Source: AP-15 sp050729795 (lineage in GTDB: Bacteria > Pseudomonadota > Alphaproteobacteria > ATCC43930 > CGMCC-115725). Taken from it: 64,000 nucleotides of DNA. Position 1 is the stretch's first letter; each line of letters begins with the position of its first letter. The stretch is taken from NCBI GenBank assembly GCA_050729795.1, contig JBOHME010000008.1, positions 8,048 through 72,047 on the forward strand, read 5' to 3'. Below are positions 32,866-40,238 of this stretch, piece by piece. A program made the translations under genes and the position numbers. The notes under the pieces are model-generated. The model worked only from the letters and a program-made list of their open reading frames with translations, was not told the origin of the DNA and ran no database searches.

Positions 32866-33231
32866 GCCGCTCTCCTTTATCGCTCTCGTCTGGCGACGCC
32901 GCTTTTCTAGCGATTTCGCCGCAGTGCTGCCACCATCACGGTCTTGGCGGGCGCCGCTTTCGATCGTCTCGGCGACACGGACCAACGGTCACAGCATCGC
33001 CGAAATGCGCTCTTCCCGGCCGCCAATCCGCGCTTCGCGCGATCCAAGACGGGTCTCGATGCCGCCGAGCCTCGCCTCCCACGCGACGGAGACCGCCGCG
33101 GAAGCGGCACCGATGATACTCCAGCCGACGCTCGAACGACAGGAGGCTCGCCCTGCGTGAGCTTGATCACGGATCGCCGGGGCCTACATGTCAGTTTCCG
33201 GCTCCGGCAAGGCATCCCCCCGCAGCGACGC
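32866..33231. other. Divergent intergenic region hisB/hslV
   Basis: The 366-bp region between the divergent his and hslVU operons. It carries a candidate heat-shock promoter for hslV near its right end (33162-33192). I see no gene, hairpin terminator or leader peptide for his in it, and no strong -35/-10 for hisB. Confidence 0.7.
33162..33192 (+). promoter_or_regulatory. Candidate RpoH (sigma-32) promoter for hslVU
   Basis: CTTG at 33162-33165, then exactly 17 nt, then CCTACATGTC at 33183-33192. This resembles the alphaproteobacterial sigma-32 consensus CTTG-N17/18-CYTATNTNNG with two mismatches. The predicted transcript start is about 34 nt before the hslV ATG. hslVU is a classical heat-shock operon, which supports the match. 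Confidence 0.45.
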
Positions 33232-33786
33232 ATGGAACGATCGGGTGACATGATCTGGCACGGCACGACGATCCTCTGCGTGCGCAAGGGCGCCGAGGTC
33301 GTGGTAGCCGGCGACGGCCAAGTCACAATGGGCCAGACCGTTGTCAAATCGAATGCCCGCAAGCTGCGCCGTCTCGGCGGCGGGTCGGTTGTGGCCGGGT
33401 TTGCCGGAGCGACGGCCGATGCAATCACCCTGTTCGAACGGCTCGAAGCCAAGCTCGAGCAGTATGCCGGGCAATTGTCGAGGGCCTGTGTCGAGCTCGC
33501 CAAGGATTGGCGCACCGACCGCTATCTGCGCCGGCTCGAAGCGATGATGGCGGTGGCCGACAGGCACGTGTCGCTGATCCTGTCCGGCACCGGCGACGTG
33601 CTCGAACCGGAGGACGGGCTGATCGGCATCGGCTCGGGCGGCGGCTATGCGCTCGCCGCGGCGCGCGCACTAATTGGCATCGACTCGTTCGGCTCCGAAG
33701 AGATCGCCCGCCGGGCGATGGCCATCGCCGCGGGCATCTGCATCTATACTAACGACAAGATCACCATCGAAAAACTCGAGTGCTGA
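33232..33786 (+). CDS. hslV: ATP-dependent protease subunit HslV
   Basis: Proteasome-like peptidase (184 aa) forming the HslUV (ClpYQ) protease. The mature catalytic N-terminal Thr lies in HGTTILCVRKGAEVV; a short propeptide is removed. EVVVAGDGQVTMGQTVVKSN and VAGFAGATADAITLFERLE follow, and the C-terminus is YTNDKITIEKLEC. I chose the ATG at 33232 (propeptide MERSGDMIWHG) because related proteins have a similar length before WHGTT; the ATG at 33250 is the alternative. It is 6 bp upstream of hslU. Confidence 0.96.
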   Translation: MERSGDMIWHGTTILCVRKGAEVVVAGDGQVTMGQTVVKSNARKLRRLGGGSVVAGFAGATADAITLFERLEAKLEQYAGQLSRACVELAKDWRTDRYLRRLEAMMAVADRHVSLILSGTGDVLEPEDGLIGIGSGGGYALAAARALIGIDSFGSEEIARRAMAIAAGICIYTNDKITIEKLEC

Positions 33787-33792
33787 CCTCCG

Positions 33793-35124
33793 ATGCCCGC
33801 TTTCAGCCCGCGCGAAATCGTCTCCGAGCTCGACCGCTTTATCATCGGGCAGCACGACGCCAAGCGCGCCGTGGCGATCGCGCTCAGGAACCGTTGGCGG
33901 CGCCAGCAGCTTCCGCCGGAGCTGCGCGAGGAGGTCTTGCCCAAGAATATCCTGATGATCGGACCCACCGGGTGCGGCAAGACCGAGATCGCGCGCCGTC
34001 TCGCTCGCCTTGCCCAGGCTCCGTTTGTCAAGATCGAGGCGACCAAGTTTACCGAGGTCGGCTATGTCGGCCGCGATGTCGAGCAGATCGTGCGCGACCT
34101 CGTAGAGATCGCGATCACAATGACCCGCGAGCGGTTGCGCAAGGAGGTCGAGCCCAAGGCCGAGATCGCCGCCGAGGACCGGGTGCTCGATGCGCTGGTC
34201 GGCGGCTCCGCCAGCGCCGACACGCGGCAGAAATTCAGAAAGCAGCTGCGCGAGGGTGCCCTCGACCAGCGCGAGATTGAGGTCACCATTCAGGAGAGCG
34301 CTGCAGCGAGCCTGCCGACTTTCGAAATCCCCGGCATGCCGGGTGCGCAGATGGGCATGCTCAACCTCGGCGACATTTTCGGCAAGGCGTTCGGCACGCG
34401 GGCCAAGCCCAAGCGGATGACGGTCGGGGACAGCCACCGGGTGCTGATCGCCGAGGAGAGCGACAAGCTTCTCGACCAGGATATGGTGGTGCGCGAGGCG
34501 GTGGCGGCGGTCGAGCAGAACGGCATCGTCTTTATCGACGAGATCGACAAGATCTGCGGGCGCGGTGAGCGCCCCGGCAGCGGCTATGGCGGCGGGCCCG
34601 ATGTCAGCCGCGAGGGTGTGCAGCGCGACCTGTTGCCGCTGATCGAGGGCACTACGGTCGCGACCAAGCATGGTGCCGTCAAGACCGACCACGTATTGTT
34701 TATCGCCTCGGGCGCCTTCCATCAGGCAAAGCCGTCCGACCTGCTGCCCGAATTGCAGGGAAGGCTGCCGATCCGGGTCGAGCTGAAAGCGCTCGACCGC
34801 AGCGATTTGCGCCGCATCCTGACCGAGCCCGAGGCGAGCCTGATCAAGCAATACAAGGCGTTGCTCGCGACCGAAGGGGTCAGCCTCGAGTTTGACGAGG
34901 ACGCGATCGACGAGCTCGCATTGCTGGCCGAGGAGATCAACAGCGCGGTCGAGAACATCGGCGCGCGCCGCCTGCACACGATCCTCGAGCGGCTCCTCGA
35001 AGAGATCAGCTTTACCGCCTCGGACCGCCCCGAAGGGACCGAGGTGCGGATCGACCGCGCCTACGTCCGCGACCAGGTCGGCGCCTTGGCGCAAAACGCC
35101 GATCTGTCAAAATTCATCCTCTAG
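33793..35124 (+). CDS. hslU: ATP-dependent protease ATPase subunit HslU
   Basis: AAA+ unfoldase (443 aa) of HslUV. The N-terminus MPAFSPREIVSELDRFIIGQ, Walker A MIGPTGCGKTEIARRLA, Walker B IVFIDEIDKICGRGE, sensor/arginine-finger region ELQGRLPIRVELKAL and the C-terminal VGALAQNADLSKFIL (which docks into HslV) are all present. It is co-transcribed with hslV. Confidence 0.98.
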   Translation: MPAFSPREIVSELDRFIIGQHDAKRAVAIALRNRWRRQQLPPELREEVLPKNILMIGPTGCGKTEIARRLARLAQAPFVKIEATKFTEVGYVGRDVEQIVRDLVEIAITMTRERLRKEVEPKAEIAAEDRVLDALVGGSASADTRQKFRKQLREGALDQREIEVTIQESAAASLPTFEIPGMPGAQMGMLNLGDIFGKAFGTRAKPKRMTVGDSHRVLIAEESDKLLDQDMVVREAVAAVEQNGIVFIDEIDKICGRGERPGSGYGGGPDVSREGVQRDLLPLIEGTTVATKHGAVKTDHVLFIASGAFHQAKPSDLLPELQGRLPIRVELKALDRSDLRRILTEPEASLIKQYKALLATEGVSLEFDEDAIDELALLAEEINSAVENIGARRLHTILERLLEEISFTASDRPEGTEVRIDRAYVRDQVGALAQNADLSKFIL

Positions 35125-35135
35125 TCCAGCTGACG

Positions 35136-35183
35136 CGTGCGTGCGTCGCCAACTGCGCGACGTGGTGCTGTTTGTCACGCACG
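35136..35183 (+). other. Inverted-repeat structure downstream of hslU
   Basis: Outer arms cgtgcgtg (35136-35143) and cacgcacg (35176-35183) enclose an inner hairpin cgtcgc/gcgacg (35144-35149, 35157-35162). There is no U-tract. It may be a 3'-end structure or a rho-dependent pause site for hslVU mRNA. Confidence 0.35.
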
Positions 35184-35334
35184 TCGCGCGCGATCCGCCA
35201 TTCTCGCGGCTCGATCTGGGCTCATGTCGCGACCACATCGAACGCGCAAAAGATCGCCGCCAACGCGTTGTTGACCCAGATGCCGATCGGCCCGAGCCGG
35301 GTTTCGACACGCGCGGCACCGGTGACGACGGCGA

Positions 35335-35775
35335 TCATGCGAGGTCGATCAGCGCAATGCCGAGCTCGGGCCGCTTTCTGCGGCGAAGATGCGCCGGCGC
35401 CTCGACCAGGGTCACTTCCAATGTCGGCCGCACGACACCCTCGAGCAGATGGCCGCCGCGGGTCGTGCCGTCGGCGAGGCCGAGCACGACGTGCAGATGC
35501 AATGATGGTTTACCGTCGTCGCCGGTGGCGATGTCTCCGATCGCGCTCAGCACCTCGCATTGCTGCGCGACCGGGATCTCCCGATAGCGCTTTGCGGCGA
35601 CATCGAACCACCCGACTGTGGCCTTGGCAAAGGCGCCGAGCGCCGTCAGTGAGGCGCCGGTCAAGCGCTCGCTCTCGGCAAAGCGGGTGATCGTCGAAAA
35701 CGCTTCATCAGGCGGGTCGAGGACCAGCACGTAGGTACGCACACCAGCGCTTTCGGCGACGAGCTTCGATTTCAT
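35335..35775 (-). CDS. PPC/DUF296 domain protein
   Basis: Single-domain PCC/DUF296 (AT-hook-associated PPC fold) protein of 146 aa. TYVLVLDPPDEAFSTITRFA begins the domain, TGASLTALGAFAKATVGWFD is the core and SLHLHVVLGLADGTTRGGHL carries the conserved His residues. The bacterial relatives are small trimeric proteins of unknown role, sometimes annotated as DNA-binding. The ATG is at 35775. It is isolated between hslU and the GMC operon. Confidence 0.85.
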   Translation of the reverse strand: MKSKLVAESAGVRTYVLVLDPPDEAFSTITRFAESERLTGASLTALGAFAKATVGWFDVAAKRYREIPVAQQCEVLSAIGDIATGDDGKPSLHLHVVLGLADGTTRGGHLLEGVVRPTLEVTLVEAPAHLRRRKRPELGIALIDLA

Positions 35776-35941
35776 CGGGCGACTCCGCGAGAGGTCATCC
35801 GCTCAACGACCACCGCTCGGCCGTGGTTCCGGCCGCCTGCGCTCCGACGGAGCCTGTCGCGGTAAACGGCAGCGGGCACAGGCGGGGACCGCCCGGCCTC
35901 AATTGTCATTTACGGCATGTCGCCGGCCGTCCGCAGAAAGC

Positions 35942-37600
35942 TCAGAGCTCGCCGCGGTCGGCGAGTGCGCGGATGCGGTCGGCGGTACGCAAGGCGATCG
36001 CCTGGATTGTCAATGACGGGTTGACGCCGCCGACAGTCGGAAACACCGAACCGTCGCAAATCCACAAATTGCGCACATCCCAGCTTCGGCAGTCGGCGTT
36101 GACAACGCTGGTGCGCGGGTCGTCGCCCATGCGCGCGGTGCCGTTCAGATGGCAGGTGTCGTCGATCTCGTCCCACAATTCGTGCGCGCCGCCGGCGGCC
36201 AGGCAGTCGCGCATCGACCCCATCGCGTGGCGGATCAGCCGCCTGTCGTTGTCGCCCCAGGAAAACGTCACACGTGGGATCTTGAGGCCCAGCTCGTCCG
36301 TCTCCTCGGCGAGCGTCACCCGGTTGCGCTCGTCGGGCATCACCTCGCCGACGATCTTGACCCCGACCTGATGGTTGTACTTTTCCATCTCGTCACGCAG
36401 GGCCTGGCCCCACAGCCCGCGCGCGCCAGCGACGAGACCAGCCCAGGCGACCGGCAGTGGTCCCTGGCTCATATAGCAGTAGCCGCCGAAGAAATCCTTG
36501 CCTGTGTCGGTGTAGTTCCAGTGCTCAGTGAGGCTCAGCGACGGAGGGCCCTTGTACCACCGCACCTCCTCGTCCATCGTGCCGTAGACCGCCTGGTTCG
36601 CCTGCACCATCAGGTTATGGCCGACGAGGCCGGACGAGCTGTTGCCGAGCCCGTCCGGGTGGCGCCGGTCAGCCGAGTTCAACAGCAGCCGCGGCGTCTC
36701 GATTGCATAACCGGCGATGACGACGTTGCGCGCGCGCTGGAACCGCCATTTGCCTTCGCGGCAATAATGCACGCCGGTCGCAAGGCCGGTTTTCGGGTCG
36801 GTCTCGACCCGGCCGACCATCGCCAGGTCGCGGATCTCCGCGCCGGCGGCAACCGCCCGAGGAATCCAGGTGATCAGGGCGCTCTGCTTTGCATTGGTCG
36901 AGCAGCCGGAAACGCAGAACCCGCGATAGACGCAAGGCGGTGATAGTCCACGCGGTGCCGAGACCGTGGCCAGCGGCGTCGGCGCCCAGCCGATCCCGAG
37001 CGCCTCGGCGCCGCGCGCCAGCACCAGCGCGGGGGCGTTCAATTCGTGCGGACGATAGGGGTAGCGCGGGCGGTGCGGCCCCCAGGGATAGCGCACCGGC
37101 CCCGAAATCTTCAGCGCCTGCTCGACCGCGGTGTAATAGCGCCACATCTCGCGCCAGTCGATCGGCCAGTCGGCGCCGTAGCCGAGCCGGGTGCGCGCCT
37201 TGAACCAGTCCGGCCGGAAGCGCAGCGACACCATCGCGAAATGCACGGTGCTGCCACCGACCGCACGGCCGCTGTTGTTGGCGCCCAGCACCAGCGGGTC
37301 GGCGCCGTCGCAAATCCGCTCGCCGGTCCAATAGAGCTTCTGCTGGTGTGTCTCGTCGGAGGCGAAATCCTCGAGCGGGCGCCACCAGGGTCCGGCATCG
37401 AAGCCGACCACCGAGAACCCGGTTTCGGCCAGGCGACACGCCAACGTGCCGCCGCCGGCGCCGGTGCCGACGATCGCGAAATCGACCGGCTCGTCGTCGC
37501 GGTGCTCGCGCATCGGGACCCAGCCGCCGACGCGGAACGGGTCGGGCGCGCGTCCGCCGACGCCGCGCGGTGCTGCTTGCGGATCAACCGATGCGGGCAT
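35942..37600 (-). CDS. GMC family oxidoreductase (gluconate 2-dehydrogenase-like flavoprotein)
   Basis: FAD-dependent GMC oxidoreductase (552 aa), most like the large subunit of membrane-bound gluconate and related sugar-acid dehydrogenases. The FAD site is DFAIVGTGAGGGTLACRLAE. CVYRGFCVSGCSTNAKQSAL is the typical Cys-rich loop. The C-terminal catalytic His is about residue 484 (TCHLNGTARMG) and the Asn about 527 (GGVNPSLTIQ). No Tat signal is evident at the N-terminus. It overlaps the small subunit gene by 17 bp. The substrate is not known. It is the last gene of a five-gene operon. Confidence 0.9.
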   Translation of the reverse strand: MPASVDPQAAPRGVGGRAPDPFRVGGWVPMREHRDDEPVDFAIVGTGAGGGTLACRLAETGFSVVGFDAGPWWRPLEDFASDETHQQKLYWTGERICDGADPLVLGANNSGRAVGGSTVHFAMVSLRFRPDWFKARTRLGYGADWPIDWREMWRYYTAVEQALKISGPVRYPWGPHRPRYPYRPHELNAPALVLARGAEALGIGWAPTPLATVSAPRGLSPPCVYRGFCVSGCSTNAKQSALITWIPRAVAAGAEIRDLAMVGRVETDPKTGLATGVHYCREGKWRFQRARNVVIAGYAIETPRLLLNSADRRHPDGLGNSSSGLVGHNLMVQANQAVYGTMDEEVRWYKGPPSLSLTEHWNYTDTGKDFFGGYCYMSQGPLPVAWAGLVAGARGLWGQALRDEMEKYNHQVGVKIVGEVMPDERNRVTLAEETDELGLKIPRVTFSWGDNDRRLIRHAMGSMRDCLAAGGAHELWDEIDDTCHLNGTARMGDDPRTSVVNADCRSWDVRNLWICDGSVFPTVGGVNPSLTIQAIALRTADRIRALADRGEL

Positions 37601-38225
37601 TGTCACGGTATGCTTCGGCCTCCTGGCCCGGTGTGGCTTCCGCCGCTTCCCAAGGGTCGCGGCGGTCGAGCTGCATGCGCACATAGCCGCGCGGGCTCGC
37701 CGGGCCGCCGAAGCCGATCTCGTTCCATGCGGTCGGATGGCCGTAATAGGCGCTGACGATGTCGAACAGCAGCCGCTTGGTAAAGAACACCGCGGGCGGC
37801 ATCTCGCCCCATGCCTCGCGCGCGACTTCGCCGATCTGCACCGCGCGCAGCAGCGCGTCCTGCTCGGTGGCGTCGAGCGCCGCGAACGCGACACCGTGGA
37901 TGCGCCGCGCCTCGGCGTCGATACCGCCAAGACCCTGCCGCCATGCCTCGCGCAGCGGCGGCAGACGGTGATCGCGGTAGCCATCGCCGCGGTTCGCGGA
38001 CAGCTTGTCGTCGATCATCGCGGCGAGCGGAACCAGCGGGTGGTCGGGCGCCTGCGGCACGATGCGCTGGCAGACCGCGTCGAGCGTCCGCCACTCTTCG
38101 GGCGCGAAAAAGCGCGGCTCGCGCGGCAGCGACAGGCGCTCATCGATGACCTGCCGGGTCTTTTCATTCCACGACGGGGAATGCCGTTTGGCGCGCACGT
38201 CGTAGCCGGGAAAGCGGCCGTTCAT
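37584..38225 (-). CDS. Gluconate 2-dehydrogenase subunit 3-like protein
   Basis: Small subunit (213 aa) of the gluconate 2-dehydrogenase subunit 3 family, which partners GMC flavoproteins. Family segments are PRFFAPEEWRTLDAVCQRIV, DHPLVPLAAMIDDKLSANRG and VFFTKRLLFDIVSAYYGHPT followed by WNEIGFGGPASPRGY. No Tat signal peptide is obvious at the N-terminus, unlike many relatives. It overlaps the membrane-protein gene by 4 bp upstream and the GMC gene by 17 bp. Confidence 0.9.
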   Translation of the reverse strand: MNGRFPGYDVRAKRHSPSWNEKTRQVIDERLSLPREPRFFAPEEWRTLDAVCQRIVPQAPDHPLVPLAAMIDDKLSANRGDGYRDHRLPPLREAWRQGLGGIDAEARRIHGVAFAALDATEQDALLRAVQIGEVAREAWGEMPPAVFFTKRLLFDIVSAYYGHPTAWNEIGFGGPASPRGYVRMQLDRRDPWEAAEATPGQEAEAYRDNARIG

Positions 38226-39133
38226 CGTTGGCGCTCGATCAGCTTGAGCGCGGCGAGCCCGGCGAGCGCCAGCGCGGTGAAGGCCGGCGGCGCCGGCAAG
38301 GGTGGGCCGTTCAACAGGTTCTGCGACCAGTTACGCCAGCCGCCCATGTTGCGCTGGATGCCGTAGGCATGAAACCCGGCGCCGATCAGCCCGATTGCGG
38401 TCAGCAGCCGCATCGACCAGCGCGCCGGGCTGATCCAGCATGGCGCCAGCGACGCTGCGGCCAAGAGGCCGGCGGCGACCGGCGGTACCGTCACCGGCAC
38501 GATCATCGCCGGGTTGTGGTAGGCGCCGCGGAAATGCATCAGCGCAGCCTCGCCGGTGGTGCCGACGAGCCCAAGCGTGACCAGCCGGGCGATCAGGAGG
38601 CCGGTCCGGGTTCCGCAGATCGTGGTGCCACCGCGCCGCAGCCGCTCGGCGAGGCCGCCGAGCATCCCCGACAGCGACAATGCCGCGGGTGCCCCGAGCG
38701 GAGCGGCGTAGAACAGGTTGAGCCAGCTCCACCCGCCCGGCCGTTTCAACACGTTGTAGCAATGAAAGCCGGTGCCGGCGATACCGGTGATCAGCGCCAG
38801 CGCATGGCTGAAATCGCGCGTTACGCTGGGCTGTTGCCGGTCAGCGGCACCATGCAGGCTCGCGCCGAGCGTCTGCGCCGCGACACCGAGCGGCAACGCC
38901 ATGATCGGGTTATGGAACGACCCGCGGTAATGCTCGGTGGCACTATCGGCGAGTGCCGCGGCGGCGAGCAGCGCGCCGGCGCGGTCGAGGCCGCGTGCCG
39001 CGCTGGTGCCGGGCGGACCATCGAGCGACGGCCGGGAAAGCGATTTCCGCAGCGCGCTTTCGAGCGCCGCCGCCGCGGCCACGACGGCAAACGATGTCAC
39101 CGCGAGACCGATAAAGGATCGTGGCTTGGCCAT
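38222..39133 (-). CDS. Internally duplicated membrane protein, histidine-bearing
   Basis: I do not recognise this 303-aa integral membrane protein. It has about eight predicted hydrophobic segments and is an internal duplication. Residues about 50-165 and 185-297 align: EHYRGSFHNPIM with MHFRGAYHNPAM, and GTGFHCYNVLKRPGGW with GAGFHAYGIQRNMGGW, followed by AAPLGAPAALSLSG with NGPPLPAPPAFTAL. His68, His74 and His124 of the first half match His200, His206 and His255 of the second. It overlaps the small subunit gene (4 bp) and sits where a cytochrome c subunit is usually found with GMC/subunit 3 pairs. A membrane anchor with heme or quinone binding is an inference from those paired histidines. 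Confidence 0.7.
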   Translation of the reverse strand: MAKPRSFIGLAVTSFAVVAAAAALESALRKSLSRPSLDGPPGTSAARGLDRAGALLAAAALADSATEHYRGSFHNPIMALPLGVAAQTLGASLHGAADRQQPSVTRDFSHALALITGIAGTGFHCYNVLKRPGGWSWLNLFYAAPLGAPAALSLSGMLGGLAERLRRGGTTICGTRTGLLIARLVTLGLVGTTGEAALMHFRGAYHNPAMIVPVTVPPVAAGLLAAASLAPCWISPARWSMRLLTAIGLIGAGFHAYGIQRNMGGWRNWSQNLLNGPPLPAPPAFTALALAGLAALKLIERQR

Positions 39134-39137
39134 CGCC

Positions 39138-40238
39138 TCACCGCACCCGGAAGCGCTCGGCGTCGCGGGCCTTGAACACGAGCCCGAAACCGGGCCGTGA
39201 CAAATCGGGGGCGATCACACCGGCCCGTGGCACGGGCGCGCCGTCGAACGGCAGGTGCTCGATGCGCACATGGTCGTGAAACCATTCGAGATGGCGCAGC
39301 CGTTTTGCGGCGCAGGCGGCATGAAGATGTAGCGACGGCGCGCAATGCCCCGACAGGTCGATGTGGCGCGTCTCGCACAGCGCCGCCGCGGCGAGAAACC
39401 CGGTAATCCCGCCGCAGCGCGTCACGTCGGCCTGCAGGACATCGACCGCGGGCAAGGCGAGGAGGCGATGGAAATCGTCGAGTGTGTAGCCGTATTCGCC
39501 GGCCGCGATATCCATGCCCTCCGGAGCGCGCGCCCGCATCAGCGCCAGCCCGTCGACGTCGTCGGAGCTCACCGGCTCCTCGAACCAGGTGACACGGTCC
39601 GCGGCAATCCGCTTGGCGAGCGCCAGCGCCTGCCGCGCCGAGAACGCGCCGTTGGCATCGACGAACAGCCCGGCATCGCCAACCGCACGACGTGCCGCGG
39701 CGACCCGCTCAGGATCGCGCGCCGGCTCGGTGCCAATCTTCATCTTGACCCAGCGGCAACCGTCATTTTCGACCCAGCTGGCAAGCTGGTCGCACAGCCG
39801 CGCATCGGTATAAGAGGTAAACCCGCCGCTGCCGTAGATCGGCACCGTCTCGCGGCAACGCCCGAGCAAGGCGGCGACCGAAACTCCGAGCAGCTTGGCC
39901 TTCAAGTCCCACAGTGCCGCATCGAGCGCCGAGATCGCGGTCGCGACCAGGCCGGAGCGGCCGAGATTGCGGACGACACGCCACAGCGCGGTGTTTGCCG
40001 CCGGGATGTCGAACACCGGCCGGCCGGCGATCGCCTCGGCGAGCTTGCCCTCGATCAGCCGGGTGATCGAGGCATCGGCATAGGTGTAGCCGAGCCCGGT
40101 CTTGCCGCCGGCCTCGATCTCGACCACCACCAGCACAGTGCGGTCCCATTCGAGCGTGCCGTCGGCCTCGGGCGCATCGGTCGGGATTTCGTAGGCCGCC
40201 GCCGCGACCCGGCCGATCGGCGCTTCGTGCGTCCTCAT
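39138..40238 (-). CDS. Enolase superfamily (mandelate racemase/muconate lactonizing) enzyme
   Basis: Enolase-superfamily protein of 366 aa, probably a sugar-acid dehydratase or racemase. The Lys pair of the active site is in WVKMKIGTEP, metal ligands are in LFVDANGAFS (Asp), TWFEEPVSSDD (Glu) and IAAGEYGYT (Glu), and the catalytic-type His is in SGHCAPSLHLH. The N-terminal lid domain is typical. The exact substrate cannot be fixed. The ATG overlaps the TPP-enzyme stop by 4 bp, and the membrane-protein gene starts 4 bp after its stop. Confidence 0.88.
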   Translation of the reverse strand: MRTHEAPIGRVAAAAYEIPTDAPEADGTLEWDRTVLVVVEIEAGGKTGLGYTYADASITRLIEGKLAEAIAGRPVFDIPAANTALWRVVRNLGRSGLVATAISALDAALWDLKAKLLGVSVAALLGRCRETVPIYGSGGFTSYTDARLCDQLASWVENDGCRWVKMKIGTEPARDPERVAAARRAVGDAGLFVDANGAFSARQALALAKRIAADRVTWFEEPVSSDDVDGLALMRARAPEGMDIAAGEYGYTLDDFHRLLALPAVDVLQADVTRCGGITGFLAAAALCETRHIDLSGHCAPSLHLHAACAAKRLRHLEWFHDHVRIEHLPFDGAPVPRAGVIAPDLSRPGFGLVFKARDAERFRVR

